A DNA stretch of 64,000 bases, taken from NCBI RefSeq assembly GCF_023704175.1, contig NZ_CP084530.1, positions 1,262,001 to 1,326,000 on the forward strand, given 5' to 3'. The notes beneath the pieces were generated by a model, which was given only the letters and a program-made list of their open reading frames with translations, ran no database searches and was not told the DNA's origin. A program made the position numbers and the translations under genes. The DNA comes from Paenibacillus sp. YPG26 (GTDB taxonomy: Bacteria > Bacillota > Bacilli > Paenibacillales > Paenibacillaceae). Of the stretch, positions 18,592 to 28,200 are shown one piece after another. Every line of letters begins with the position of its first letter. The stretch's first letter is position 1.

Positions 18592-19464
18592 CTATTCATC
18601 GGTTGATTCTGCTTCGGATACTGACTTGCGGTAGCTGCTTGGCGATCTCCCCTGCAGGCGGCTGAACTGGCGGGAGAAATAGAGCGCATCGGGCAGACCT
18701 ACGGAGGCCGCTACCTGTTCAATTGATAACTCCGGACGATCACGAAGCAGCTCCCGGGCTTTATCCATTCTTAGCTGCAGCAAATAACTAACGGGAGATA
18801 CACCGATCTGCTGCTTGAAAATTCTTGACAGGTAGGCCCGGTTATACCCCATGCTGGCCGACATCTGCTCAATGGATACGGGATAGGCATATTGGCTGCT
18901 CATATACTGGATCATCTGCTTGACCACCTGCTGCACCCTTGACTTTCCGCTGGCATACCCCGATTGTACCCTCAGCTTCTCTTCAGCTTCGGCCATTATC
19001 ATATAGAGACACCCGAGCGAGGTGAGATCCGCATGGCTGCTGTTCTTGCGGAACGCCCGGAGTACGGATTTCAAGAGCCCGGGTATAGCGCTGTCCCCGG
19101 AGGAGCGCAGTACCGGCTGCTCCAGCCGGAAGCCGGCACGCAGGACAAGCTCATCCGCACCGGTACCGGCGAAGGCAATCCAGCGGTAACGCCATGGATC
19201 AGCTGGATCGGAGACATAGCTGACCAGCTGATCAGGGTGGATCAGGAATCCTTCGCCAGCCTTCAGATCAAAGGCGCTGAACTCAGTACGGTAAGTTCCG
19301 CGGCCCTTTTCCACAAAATGAAATAAATAAAAGTTATAAACCTTGGGTCCAAGATGATGATTAGGAGGGGTCTGACTCTCTCCCGAGAATAGTACATGAA
19401 GCTCGGCCGTGCCCGAATATAAAGGGTTAGCTGCAGCGTTGTAGGTTTCTGAATTCATCAGCAT
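18592..19464 (-). CDS. AraC family transcriptional regulator of the galactoside locus
   Basis: A 290-residue regulator with an N-terminal cupin-type sugar-sensing domain (HHLGPKVYNFYLFHFVEKGRG) and a C-terminal double helix-turn-helix: SIEQMSASMGYNRAYLSRIFKQ and SIEQVAASVGLPDALYFSRQFSR, followed by the usual GRSPSSYRK. It resembles the MsmR/RafR class that activates alpha-galactoside genes. It is divergent from galK, so it probably controls galKET and perhaps the alpha-galactosidase gene. Two ATGs are possible (19464 and 19458); AGGAG lies 4 and 10 bases upstream of them. Confidence 0.92.
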   Translation of the reverse strand: MLMNSETYNAAANPLYSGTAELHVLFSGESQTPPNHHLGPKVYNFYLFHFVEKGRGTYRTEFSAFDLKAGEGFLIHPDQLVSYVSDPADPWRYRWIAFAGTGADELVLRAGFRLEQPVLRSSGDSAIPGLLKSVLRAFRKNSSHADLTSLGCLYMIMAEAEEKLRVQSGYASGKSRVQQVVKQMIQYMSSQYAYPVSIEQMSASMGYNRAYLSRIFKQQIGVSPVSYLLQLRMDKARELLRDRPELSIEQVAASVGLPDALYFSRQFSRLQGRSPSSYRKSVSEAESTDE

Positions 19465-19515
19465 GTCGCTCCTGCTCTATGAATGATTTGTATACAGTGT
19501 AGCTTTAAAAGTCAC

Positions 19516-19532
19516 ATTTATCCATATTTATC
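19516..19532. promoter_or_regulatory. Tandem direct repeat between the AraC gene and galK
   Basis: ATTTATC occurs twice, 10 bases apart (one helical turn), in the divergent intergenic region. AraC family proteins bind direct repeats, so this is a candidate site for the adjacent regulator. Confidence 0.35.
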
Positions 19533-19557
19533 ACGCATAGATGCATTTCAGCAAGAG

Positions 19558-19580
19558 GACCTATCTAATATAATTAGGTC
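19558..19580 (+). promoter_or_regulatory. galKET -10 region with an overlapping inverted repeat
   Basis: TATAAT at 19569-19574 lacks a good -35, as expected for an activator-dependent promoter. It sits inside an inverted repeat, GACCTA and TAGGTC arms 11 bases apart, which is operator-like. Confidence 0.45.
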
Positions 19581-19615
19581 ATAATTTATAACCACCAAGG
19601 ACGGAGTGAGCGAGC

Positions 19616-20794
19616 TTGAGTCAATCACATTTGCAGCAGTCATTTCTATCTGAGTTTGGGGAGAGCAGTGAGCCGATCAGGTATTTTCAGGCGCCGGGAC
19701 GTGTCAATCTGATTGGGGAGCATATCGATTACAACGGAGGTTATGTGCTTCCAGCTGCTCTCGAGTTCGGGACAACTTTAGCTATCCGCAAGCGGGAGGA
19801 TAACCGCATCAAGTTCAGATCGCTGAATCTGCCTTATGAAGCCGAGCTTGAAGTTCAGGATCTGGGAAAGGCCAAGACAGGGGAATGGATCGATTATCCT
19901 GTCGGTGTCATCGTGGAGCTATGCAAGCTTGGCGTGACACTGGCCTCGGGTTATGAATTGATGTTCGAAGGCCAGATCCCGAATGGTGCAGGCCTCTCCT
20001 CATCGGCATCTCTCGAAGTAGTTACGGCATATGCCTTGTTGTCAATGGAGGAGCAGGAGCTTAGCCGGGTTGATATCGCTGTGCTGTCCCAAAAGGCCGA
20101 GAACCAGTACGTTGGCGTCAACAGTGGAATCATGGATCAATTCGCAGTGGCCAATGGGGCAACAGATCATGCCATTCTGCTTATGTGCGGTACGCTGGAA
20201 CACCGCCTGGTTCCTTTTGTGACAGGTTCTTACAAGCTCGTGATCGGAAACACGAACAAGCGCCGTGGCTTGGTTGACTCGAAATATAATGAACGCCGGA
20301 CGGAATGTGATCAGGCACTGGAGTTTATTAAGACGAAGCTGCCGGATTTGAATTACTTGGCGGACCTTAGTCCCGAAGAGTTCTCAGCCTATGGATCTGA
20401 TCTTAAGAATCAGATTCTGCAGAACAGAGCCAGACATGTCGTTGAAGAGAATGCGAGAGTACTTCTTTCTGTGGAGGCTCTTAGCAGGAATGATCTCCAT
20501 CTATTCGGACAATACATGAACGAGTCCCATGATTCCCTGCGTGACCTGTACGAAGTAAGCTGCCGGGAGCTGGATGTTATGGTGGATGAAGCGAGACGGA
20601 TTCCCGGGACACTGGGTTCGCGGATGACAGGGGCAGGGTTTGGCGGCTGCACAGTCTCTCTGGTTCATGAGGACGATGTAGCTCGATTCATAGAGCAAGT
20701 TGGGACAGCTTATGAGCAGCGTACCGGTCTTCGGGGCGAATTCTATGTATGCGGAGTCGGCAACGGTGTACATGAATTAAAGGAGGACAATTAA
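19616..20794 (+). CDS. galK: Galactokinase
   Basis: Phosphorylates galactose to galactose 1-phosphate, the first Leloir step. 392 residues, full length for the GHMP kinase family. The galactokinase signature APGRVNLIGEHIDYNGGYVLP, the ATP-binding GAGLSSSASLEV, and the C-terminal motif MTGAGFGGCTVSLV are all present, with the catalytic Asp in VNSGIMDQFAVANG. The start is TTG at 19616, 9 bases after GGAG. galE follows after 1 base, so the operon is tight. Confidence 0.97.
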   Translation: MSQSHLQQSFLSEFGESSEPIRYFQAPGRVNLIGEHIDYNGGYVLPAALEFGTTLAIRKREDNRIKFRSLNLPYEAELEVQDLGKAKTGEWIDYPVGVIVELCKLGVTLASGYELMFEGQIPNGAGLSSSASLEVVTAYALLSMEEQELSRVDIAVLSQKAENQYVGVNSGIMDQFAVANGATDHAILLMCGTLEHRLVPFVTGSYKLVIGNTNKRRGLVDSKYNERRTECDQALEFIKTKLPDLNYLADLSPEEFSAYGSDLKNQILQNRARHVVEENARVLLSVEALSRNDLHLFGQYMNESHDSLRDLYEVSCRELDVMVDEARRIPGTLGSRMTGAGFGGCTVSLVHEDDVARFIEQVGTAYEQRTGLRGEFYVCGVGNGVHELKEDN

Positions 20795-20795
20795 C

Positions 20796-21785
20796 ATGGC
20801 TATTCTCGTAACAGGCGGTGCAGGCTATATCGGTTCACATACGGTAGCTGAGCTGCTGGCGCGTGGAGAGGAAGTTGTCGTCATTGATAATCTCCAGTCC
20901 GGACATAGGGAATCTCTTCTGGGCGGCAAGCTGTATGAAGGGGACTTAAGAGACAAAGGCCTGCTGGCCAAATTATTCTCAGAGAATGAGATTGATGCGG
21001 TTATCCATTTCGCTGCGAACTCCCTGGTGGGAGAGAGTATGCAGAAGCCGGTCAAATACTACGATAACAACGTCTATGGCACGCTGTGTCTGCTTGAAGC
21101 GATGGAAGAAGCCGGTGTCCGGCGGATTGTATTCTCATCTACAGCAGCCACTTACGGAGAACCCGAGAAGGTGCCAATTGTGGAGACGGACCGCACTGAG
21201 CCGACCAATGTCTACGGGGAGACCAAGCTCACTATGGAGCGCATGATGAAATGGTTCGAGCAGGTTCTTGGCATCAAATACGTGTCTCTCAGATACTTCA
21301 ATGCGGCTGGTGCTCATGACAGCGGCAGAATTGGCGAGGACCATCGCCCGGAAAGTCACCTTGTCCCGTTGATTCTGCAGACGGCGCTGGGCCAGCGACA
21401 GGAGATTGCCATCTTCGGTGAGGACTACCCGACTTCTGATGGAACCTGCATTCGTGACTACATCCATGTAAGCGATCTTGCTGACGCGCATGTGCTTGCT
21501 GTACAGCATTTGAGAAGCGGAGCGGAGAGCAATGTATTCAACCTGGGTAATGGCCAGGGCTTCTCGGTCAAAGAAGTGATTGCTAAGGTTAAGGAAGTGA
21601 CGGGCGTAGATTTCAAGGTTACCGTTCATCCCAGACGCGCAGGGGATCCGGCCGTGCTTGTAGCTTCCTCGGAGAAAGCCAGAACCGTTCTCGGCTGGAA
21701 TCCTTCTCGTAGTGAGCTTGGACATATTATACAGTCAGCCTGGGAATGGCACAGTGCCAATCCGCAGGGCTATGACCCGAAGTGA
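20796..21785 (+). CDS. galE: UDP-glucose 4-epimerase
   Basis: Interconverts UDP-galactose and UDP-glucose. 329 residues, extended SDR fold: the NAD motif GGAGYIGSH near the N terminus, FSSTAATYG with the catalytic Ser/Thr, and the catalytic pair in VYGETK (YxxxK). The substrate-binding block RYFNAAGAHDSGRIGEDH is typical of GalE. It is directly coupled to galK upstream (ATG one base after the galK stop, with AAGGAGG inside the end of galK) and to galT 10 bases downstream. Confidence 0.97.
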   Translation: MAILVTGGAGYIGSHTVAELLARGEEVVVIDNLQSGHRESLLGGKLYEGDLRDKGLLAKLFSENEIDAVIHFAANSLVGESMQKPVKYYDNNVYGTLCLLEAMEEAGVRRIVFSSTAATYGEPEKVPIVETDRTEPTNVYGETKLTMERMMKWFEQVLGIKYVSLRYFNAAGAHDSGRIGEDHRPESHLVPLILQTALGQRQEIAIFGEDYPTSDGTCIRDYIHVSDLADAHVLAVQHLRSGAESNVFNLGNGQGFSVKEVIAKVKEVTGVDFKVTVHPRRAGDPAVLVASSEKARTVLGWNPSRSELGHIIQSAWEWHSANPQGYDPK

Positions 21786-21795
21786 GGGATGAGGC

Positions 21796-23388
21796 ATGAG
21801 ACTTGCGAATCAGCATGAACTTACAGAGGTAGAACGGGTACAGCTTGCCATTGAACAGCTGGTCCACTATGCGCTTCAACGCGGGCTTATTCAGGAGTAT
21901 GATGCGGATTATAGCCGCAATCGGCTGCTTGAGCTGTTCTTGCTGGATGAGCCTTACCAGAATGAGATACATGGGGACTTGGCATGTCCGCTTCATCATT
22001 TGCTTGAAACCCTGATTGATTATGGTTGCAAGAACGGACTGGTTCCCGAGGACTCGGTGACTTACCGGGATCTGCTTGATGCCAGAATTATGGGTCATCT
22101 TATGGCCCGTCCATCCGAGGTTATCCGTTCCTTCCGGGACACGGAGCGCAGCAGCGGCATAGCCGCGGCTACAGATGCTTTCTATAAGTTGTCCGTAGAT
22201 TCCAATTATATCCGTATGGACCGTGTTGCGGAGAATGTGTATTGGAGGAAGGAGACCCCGTTCGGGGAGATGGAGATTACAATCAATCTGTCCAAGCCCG
22301 AGAAGAATCCGAAGGAGATTGCGATGGCGAAGCTGCTGCCGCCTCCGATATATCCGAAATGTCAGCTATGCCGGGAAAATGTAGGCTATGCCGGCCGGCT
22401 CAATCATCCAGCCCGGCAGAATTTGCGGATTATCCCGCTGACGCTTAATGATGAGCCATGGTTTTTCCAGTACTCTCCTTATGTGTATTACAATGAACAC
22501 TCGATTGTCTTCCATCATGATCATGTACCGATGAAGCTGACCAGGGACACGTTCAAGCGGCTGCTTGATTTCGTAGGCCAGTTCCCTCATTACTTTATTG
22601 GCTCTAATGCCGATCTTCCGATCGTTGGCGGATCGATTCTGACCCATGATCATTTCCAGGCTGGACGGCATGTATTCCCACTCCAGAAAGCGACGGGGCA
22701 GGCGCAGTTCCATCATCCTAATTTCAGCGGCGTTAGCCTGAGACCAGTGAAATGGCCAATGTCTGTCTTAAGGCTTGGCTGCAGCAGTCCCGAGAAGCTT
22801 CTTGAAGCGGCGAATGAGCTGTATGAGCAGTGGAAGGGATACAGCAATCCCGAGGTTGGCATACAGGCTTATTCCGAAGTGGATGGGGTACAAGTCCCTC
22901 ATAATACGGTAACCCCGATCGTAAGACGCCGGGAGAACGGGGAGTATGAGATGGATATCGTGCTTCGCAACAACCGCACAAGTGAGGAGCATCCGGAGGG
23001 GATATTCCATGCACACCGGGAAATGCACCATATTAAGAAAGAGAACATCGGCCTGATCGAAGTCATGGGCCTCGCTATTCTTCCCGGACGACTCAAGCAT
23101 GAGCTTGCGGGAATAGCCAGCATTCTGGCCGGGGATAATGAATTATATAACAAGGTTAAGCAGGACGGTGTTCCTGAGTTGATTACGCATGCCGCCTGGA
23201 TTGAAGAACTTGCCGCCAAGCATGGCACACAGCTTGAGCCTAAGGAAGCTGAAGAGCTGCTCCGCCAAGAGGTTGGCGGTATATTTACCGAGATTCTGGG
23301 TCATGCGGGCGTGTTCAAACAGACGGAGGAAGGACAACGTGCGCTCCAGCTGTTCCTGACAAGCTGCGGATATGAGAAGTCGTCCTGA
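21796..23388 (+). CDS. galT: UDP-glucose--hexose-1-phosphate uridylyltransferase, class II
   Basis: Exchanges galactose 1-phosphate with UDP-glucose, completing the Leloir pathway. The 530-residue length and the sequence mark the Firmicute class II GalT rather than the roughly 350-residue zinc-containing class I enzyme. Visible landmarks are CQLCRENVGYAGRLNHPARQNLR, PYVYYNEHSIVFHHDHVPM, and GGSILTHDHFQAGRH, whose closely spaced His residues form the active site. It is the last gene of galKET, with a terminator overlapping its stop codon. Confidence 0.96.
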   Translation: MRLANQHELTEVERVQLAIEQLVHYALQRGLIQEYDADYSRNRLLELFLLDEPYQNEIHGDLACPLHHLLETLIDYGCKNGLVPEDSVTYRDLLDARIMGHLMARPSEVIRSFRDTERSSGIAAATDAFYKLSVDSNYIRMDRVAENVYWRKETPFGEMEITINLSKPEKNPKEIAMAKLLPPPIYPKCQLCRENVGYAGRLNHPARQNLRIIPLTLNDEPWFFQYSPYVYYNEHSIVFHHDHVPMKLTRDTFKRLLDFVGQFPHYFIGSNADLPIVGGSILTHDHFQAGRHVFPLQKATGQAQFHHPNFSGVSLRPVKWPMSVLRLGCSSPEKLLEAANELYEQWKGYSNPEVGIQAYSEVDGVQVPHNTVTPIVRRRENGEYEMDIVLRNNRTSEEHPEGIFHAHREMHHIKKENIGLIEVMGLAILPGRLKHELAGIASILAGDNELYNKVKQDGVPELITHAAWIEELAAKHGTQLEPKEAEELLRQEVGGIFTEILGHAGVFKQTEEGQRALQLFLTSCGYEKSS

Positions 23389-23401
23389 CGGGGCGGCTTT
23401 T
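23377..23401 (+). terminator. Terminator overlapping the end of galT
   Basis: AAGTCGTCC pairs with GGGCGGCTT (with G-T pairs) around TGACG, followed by TTTT. The galT stop codon lies in the loop. Confidence 0.6.
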
Positions 23402-23544
23402 CGTTTGGACTCCGAATTTGTTTATAGGAATACAAGGAAGTATAATCACAAGTGTATTCATTTTTTGCAATTTACCAATGAAAGAGGGACGGACCCGGGG
23501 ATCGCCAGGTTCATTCTATCTTCAAGAACACGGAGGGATAACAG

Positions 23545-24708
23545 ATGGAAGCATTTGAATTTCATAATCCGACGAGACTTATATTTGGCAAAGGGCAGCT
23601 GGACGCACTGAAGAAAGAAGTTCCTAAATTCGGCAGCAAGGTCCTGCTTGTATATGGCGGTGGAAGCATCAAACGCAGCAGTCTGTACGATCGTGTTCTC
23701 CAAATTCTGAACGAGATTGGCGCCAACGTGACCGAGCTTGCCGGTGTTGAACCCAACCCTCGCCTGTCAACGGTACATAAAGGAGTAGAGCTGTGCCGGA
23801 CACACGGCACCGAGCTGATTCTGGCTGTAGGCGGAGGCAGTGTGATTGACTGTGCCAAGGCCATTGCGGTGGGTGCCAAATATGAAGGGGACATGTGGGA
23901 TTTCGCTGAACGCAAAGCGGCTGCCAAGGATGGACTCCCGCTAGGGACCGTGCTCACGATGGCAGCGACAGGTTCCGAGATGAATGCGGGCTCGGTCATC
24001 ACGAACGATCAGACCCAGGAGAAGCTGGGCTGGGGCAGTCCTTACGCATTTCCTGCATTCTCTATCCTTGATCCGGAACACACCTTCTCATTACCTAGAG
24101 ATCAGACTGTATACGGAATTGTGGACATCATGTCCCATGTGCTGGAGCATTACTTCCATGTTCCTACGAACTCGCCGGTCCAGGATGGCTTCTGTGAGAC
24201 TATTCTTAGAACGGTCATCGAGACAGCTCCGAAGCTGGTTGAAGATCTGCACAATTATGAGCACCGCGCGACAATCATGTACTGCGGGACCATGGCGCTT
24301 AACGGCATTCTGAATATGGGAACCCGTGGGGACTGGGCCACCCATAATATCGAACATGCTGTGTCTGCGGTATACGACATTCCGCATGGGGGCGGCTTGG
24401 CCATCCTGTTCCCGAACTGGATGAAGCACAATCTGCAGGTGGATGTATCCCGGTTCAAACGTCTTGCGGTAAATGTATTTGATGTGGAGACCGGAGGCAA
24501 ATCCGATGAGCAGATTGCCCTCGATGGTATCGAGGCCCTGCGTTCCTTCTGGAACTCCATTGGCGCGCCTAGCACATTGAAAGATTACGATATTGATGAC
24601 AGCCAGCTGGACGTTATGGCTGAGAAAGCTGTTAAATTTGGTCCTTTCGGCAATTTTGCGAAGCTTGACAAGCAAGACGTGCTGGAGATCTATAGAGCTT
24701 CTCTCTAA
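23545..24708 (+). CDS. Iron-containing alcohol dehydrogenase (YugJ/butanol dehydrogenase-like)
   Basis: A 387-residue group III metal-dependent alcohol dehydrogenase, most like NAD(P)H-dependent butanol dehydrogenases BdhA/YugJ. It starts [19 protein letters not shown]; the nucleotide-binding motif is [14 protein letters not shown]. Metal ligands are the Asp in PVQDGF and the His residues in [22 protein letters not shown]. It would interconvert aldehydes and alcohols; the physiological substrate is not evident. A terminator separates it from galT, so its place between galT and the alpha-galactosidase gene need not mean a role in galactose use. Confidence 0.92.
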   Translation: MEAFEFHNPTRLIFGKGQLDALKKEVPKFGSKVLLVYGGGSIKRSSLYDRVLQILNEIGANVTELAGVEPNPRLSTVHKGVELCRTHGTELILAVGGGSVIDCAKAIAVGAKYEGDMWDFAERKAAAKDGLPLGTVLTMAATGSEMNAGSVITNDQTQEKLGWGSPYAFPAFSILDPEHTFSLPRDQTVYGIVDIMSHVLEHYFHVPTNSPVQDGFCETILRTVIETAPKLVEDLHNYEHRATIMYCGTMALNGILNMGTRGDWATHNIEHAVSAVYDIPHGGGLAILFPNWMKHNLQVDVSRFKRLAVNVFDVETGGKSDEQIALDGIEALRSFWNSIGAPSTLKDYDIDDSQLDVMAEKAVKFGPFGNFAKLDKQDVLEIYRASL

Positions 24709-24747
24709 GAATAAATAGCGGTCAAAAGGTTACTTGATAATTTAAAG

Positions 24748-24784
24748 AAGCAGCTCGTTCCTCATTGGAGGACGGGTTGCTTTG
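24748..24784 (+). terminator. Terminator after the alcohol dehydrogenase gene
   Basis: A long imperfect stem from AAGCAGCTCGT to ACGGGTTGCTT with CCTC/GGAG at the tip, followed by TTTGTT. Confidence 0.72.
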
Positions 24785-24791
24785 TTATACC

Positions 24792-24870
24792 AGCTCTCCA
24801 ACTCTATCTGCTCTTGTGATAGATATAAATAGCTCTCCATCATTTATTCCGTTAACTCATAGATATAAGT
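24792..24870 (+). repeat. Imperfect 39-40 bp tandem repeat upstream of the alpha-galactosidase gene
   Basis: AGCTCTCCA at 24792 and 24831 and ATAGATATAA at 24819 and 24859 are in the same order and spacing, so two copies of a 39-40 bp unit lie side by side about 60 bases before the gene. It is a candidate regulator-binding array; the more diverged middle parts argue that only the shared words matter. Confidence 0.5.
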
Positions 24871-24932
24871 CTATTCATTTTACAATCCAGTAATTTAGCT
24901 TTTACACGCACAGTTAGAAGGAGGATGAGAGT

Positions 24933-27116
24933 TTGTCTATTCAATTCGATACCAGCCGGCAAATATTCCATTTGCAGACGGATAATACAAGCTACGTGAT
25001 TCAGATTGTACGCGGTTATGCCGCCCAGCTCTATTGGGGGAAGAGGATTAGAAGTATTTCTTCAGCAAGCTCGCTTCGTTATGTTGATCGCTCTTTCTCA
25101 CCTAATATTGATCCTGATGATGCAGCCTTCTCTCTGGACGTTCTTCCACAAGAGTATCCGGCGTATGGACATACGGATTTCAGAAATCCGGCCTATCAGA
25201 TCCAGCTTGAGAATGGGACCACCGTTACAGACCTGAAATATAACACCCACCGGATAATCAAGGGAAAGCCTCCGGTAGCCGGGCTGCCGGCCACCTATGT
25301 GGAGCAGGCTGAAGAGGCAGATACGCTCGAAATAGAGCTGGTTGATTCTGTGATTAACCTTAAAGTGATCTTGACTTACAGCGTATTTGAGAAATTGAAT
25401 GCGATTACAAGATCGGTGAACTTCACAAATGAAGGCAAGCAGGATCTGAAAATTCTGCGTGCGTTAAGCATGAGTGTCGACCTGCCGGATGATCAGTACG
25501 ACGTGCTGCATCTCTCCGGCGCCTGGGCTGATGAGCGAAATGTTGAGCGGAGACCCCTTACCCGTGGTCATCAATTAATCGAGAGTAGGCGGGGAGCCAG
25601 CAGCCATCAGCAGAACCCGTTCCTTGCACTGCTGCGTCAAGGAGCAGATGAGAATCAAGGCGAAGTTTACGGTTTCAGTCTGGTCTACAGCGGGAATTTC
25701 GTGGCAGGGGTCGAAGTGGATCAATACCGCACTTCCCGGGTATCGCTCGGAATTAATCCCTTCGACTTCTCGTGGCTGCTTAATCCCGGGGAGAGCTTCC
25801 AGACTCCGGAAGCGGTGACAGTCTATTCCGATCAAGGTCTTGGCGGCATGTCGCGAACCTATCATAAGCTGTACCGGACACGACTTGCCCGCGGAGAATT
25901 CCGGGATAAGGAACGTCCGATTCTCATTAATAACTGGGAAGCGACGTATTTCAACTTCAATGCGGACAAGATCGAGAGTATCGCGAAGAAGGGGAGAGAA
26001 CTGGGAATAGAACTCTTCGTGCTCGATGACGGCTGGTTCGGGCACCGGGATAATGACAAGACCTCACTAGGAGACTGGTTCGTAGACAAGAGCAAGCTGC
26101 CAGGGGGACTCGAAGATCTGGTTAACCGGGTCACGAGCCTCGGTATGAAGTTCGGACTCTGGTTCGAGCCGGAGATGATCTCAGAGGACAGTGAGCTCTA
26201 TCGCAGTCATCCCGACTGGTGCCTGCATGTGCCAGACCGCAGCAGATCGACAGGAAGGAACCAGCTGGTGCTCGACTTCTCCCGGGAGGAAGTCGGCGAT
26301 GCCGTAATACAGATGGTATCCGCTATTCTAAGCAGTGCCCCGATCACTTATGTGAAATGGGATATGAACCGGCATATGACCGAAGTAGGCTCGCCTGATC
26401 TTCCAGCTGAGCGTCAGCGGGAGACCGCACACCGTTATATGCTAGGTCTGTACCGGGTGATGGAGGCGATCACAAGCCGATTCCCGCACATTCTGTTCGA
26501 GAGCTGCTCGGGCGGAGGCGGGCGATTTGATCCAGGGATTCTATACTACATGCCGCAGACGTGGACAAGCGACAATACGGATGCGGTCTGCCGGCTGAAG
26601 ATTCAATATGGAACGAGTATAGTGTATCCAGTCAGCTCCATGGGATCGCATGTCTCGGCAGTGCCTAATCATCAGGTGCACCGTCATACCTCGCTGAAGA
26701 TGCGCGGAGATGTGGCGCTTTCCGGGAATTTCGGCTATGAACTGGACTTAACGAAGTTCACACCAGAAGAAGAGGAACTTGTGAAGCAGCAGGTGGCCTT
26801 CTATAAAGAGACACGAGGTCTGATCCAGTTCGGGGAATATTATCGCTTAAGAAGCCCATTTGAGGGCAATGATACAGGGTGGATGTTCGTGTCGGAGGAT
26901 CAGAGCGAGGCAATCGTCATGTACTTCAAGGTATTGGCCCAGCCTAATGCTCCGCTGGACACTCTGAGACTGAGGGGCCTTAATCCGGACTATGATTACA
27001 AAGTTAGCGGGCTTGAGCAGCCGGCAGGCGGTGATGCGCTGATGTACGCCGGTCTGAACATCCCGCGGCTTGAGGGGGATTTCCAGAGCTTGGTATGGAC
27101 CTTAAGGAAGGTGTAG
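24933..27116 (+). CDS. Alpha-galactosidase, glycoside hydrolase family 36
   Basis: Releases terminal alpha-galactose from melibiose, raffinose and similar oligosaccharides, feeding galactose to galKET. 727 residues, the usual length for GH36 enzymes such as Geobacillus AgaN/AgaB. An N-terminal beta-sandwich domain precedes the (beta/alpha)8 barrel. The nucleophile is D477 in VKWDMNR and the acid/base D547 in TSDNTDA; FESCSGGGGRFD and LFVLDDGWFG are further family marks. There is no signal peptide, so it acts inside the cell and needs a transporter, not found here. The start is TTG 24933 with AAGGAGG 8 bases upstream. Confidence 0.95.
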   Translation: MSIQFDTSRQIFHLQTDNTSYVIQIVRGYAAQLYWGKRIRSISSASSLRYVDRSFSPNIDPDDAAFSLDVLPQEYPAYGHTDFRNPAYQIQLENGTTVTDLKYNTHRIIKGKPPVAGLPATYVEQAEEADTLEIELVDSVINLKVILTYSVFEKLNAITRSVNFTNEGKQDLKILRALSMSVDLPDDQYDVLHLSGAWADERNVERRPLTRGHQLIESRRGASSHQQNPFLALLRQGADENQGEVYGFSLVYSGNFVAGVEVDQYRTSRVSLGINPFDFSWLLNPGESFQTPEAVTVYSDQGLGGMSRTYHKLYRTRLARGEFRDKERPILINNWEATYFNFNADKIESIAKKGRELGIELFVLDDGWFGHRDNDKTSLGDWFVDKSKLPGGLEDLVNRVTSLGMKFGLWFEPEMISEDSELYRSHPDWCLHVPDRSRSTGRNQLVLDFSREEVGDAVIQMVSAILSSAPITYVKWDMNRHMTEVGSPDLPAERQRETAHRYMLGLYRVMEAITSRFPHILFESCSGGGGRFDPGILYYMPQTWTSDNTDAVCRLKIQYGTSIVYPVSSMGSHVSAVPNHQVHRHTSLKMRGDVALSGNFGYELDLTKFTPEEEELVKQQVAFYKETRGLIQFGEYYRLRSPFEGNDTGWMFVSEDQSEAIVMYFKVLAQPNAPLDTLRLRGLNPDYDYKVSGLEQPAGGDALMYAGLNIPRLEGDFQSLVWTLRKV

Positions 27117-27175
27117 CCAGCCGTTGCGTTCCGGTTAATTATGGAATGCGCCGTGTTCGAATGGTAATTTCGCTC

Positions 27176-27203
27176 TTGACTCCTAGTTGAATTATAATAT
27201 AAT
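27176..27203 (+). promoter_or_regulatory. Sigma-A promoter of glcT
   Basis: TTGACT (27176-27181), 16-base spacer, TATAAT (27198-27203); the start codon follows about 63 bases later. Confidence 0.72.
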
Positions 27204-27266
27204 TAACTATCCTTATTATGTAGTTAAGGATCGAAAGATTATGGCCCCCGGTAAAGAGGTGCAAAG

Positions 27267-28109
27267 GTGAGCAGTCTAGAAATTGCGAAAGTACTTAACA
27301 ATAACGTAATTATTGCCAGGCATCCAGAGAACGGTGAGGTCGTGGTGATTGGCAAGGGAATTGGCTTTAATCAGAAGACCGGTCACTATATTCCACAACA
27401 GTCTGTTGAGAAGATGTTCATTCTTAAGAATGCTCATGAGCAAGAGCAATACAAGCAGCTTGTCCCCCAAGTGGATGAGAAGCTGATTGAAGCGGTTAAC
27501 GAGGTTATTCTGTATATATCCAAACGCACAAATGAATCTCTGAATGAACATATTCATATTGCCTTAACTGACCATATTTCTTTTGCAATCAAGCGGGCGG
27601 AACAGAAGATTATCATTCATAACCCTTTTCTGTTTGAGACGAAGGAGATCTATCCACTTGAATATGAGCTTGCGGAGTTCGCGATAAGGATCATCAACGA
27701 GAAGATGGGGATCGACCTGGGTGAAGATGAGATCGGTTTCATTGCTCTTCATATTCACAGTGCGATGACGAATCAGGATATAACCGAGGTGAAGCAGCAT
27801 TCCCAGCTGATCTCGGACCTTGTAATGGTTATTGAGCAGCAGCTGGACATTAAGCTGACCCGGAATTCGCTGGATTACTCCAGACTGCTAACCCACCTGC
27901 GGTTCGCTATTGAGCGCATTCGTCAAGGGGAGAAGGTTAGCGAACCGGATAAGCTGGAGGATCTGCTTAAGCAGGAATACCCGGAGCTGTACTCTCTGGC
28001 CTGGAAATTAACCAAAATGATGGAGCAGCGGCTGCACAAGCCGGTCTACCAGGCAGAGGTGTCGTATTTGACCATGCATTTGCACCGGGTAGCCCAGAAG
28101 GACTTATAA
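27267..28109 (+). CDS. glcT: BglG-type transcription antiterminator GlcT
   Basis: RNA-binding antiterminator that, when glucose is transported, binds the ribonucleic antiterminator in the ptsG leader and prevents termination. 280 residues: an N-terminal co-antiterminator RNA-binding domain (about 1-60, KVLNNNVIIARHPENGEVVVIGKGIGF written here in two parts: KVLNNNVIIARH and GEVVVIGKGIGF) and two PTS regulation domains with conserved His residues (NEHIHIALTDH, FIALHIHSA, then LLTHLRFAIERI and SYLTMHLHRV). PTS-dependent phosphorylation of these His residues is the known control. GTG at 27267 lies 5 bases after GAGGTG. The target leader lies immediately downstream. Confidence 0.94.
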   Translation: MSSLEIAKVLNNNVIIARHPENGEVVVIGKGIGFNQKTGHYIPQQSVEKMFILKNAHEQEQYKQLVPQVDEKLIEAVNEVILYISKRTNESLNEHIHIALTDHISFAIKRAEQKIIIHNPFLFETKEIYPLEYELAEFAIRIINEKMGIDLGEDEIGFIALHIHSAMTNQDITEVKQHSQLISDLVMVIEQQLDIKLTRNSLDYSRLLTHLRFAIERIRQGEKVSEPDKLEDLLKQEYPELYSLAWKLTKMMEQRLHKPVYQAEVSYLTMHLHRVAQKDL

Positions 28110-28133
28110 GCAAAATTAGGTAAGTGGGAAGTA

Positions 28134-28162
28134 TTGCGCTACCAGAAATGCGGTGCTATAAT
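28134..28162 (+). promoter_or_regulatory. Sigma-A promoter of ptsG
   Basis: TTGCGC (28134-28139), 17-base spacer, TATAAT (28157-28162) preceded by TGC, giving an extended -10. It lies just after the glcT stop codon and before the antiterminator. Confidence 0.75.
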
Positions 28163-28200
28163 ACATTCCATAAGTGGCGAATAAAATAGTAAGTCATCAG

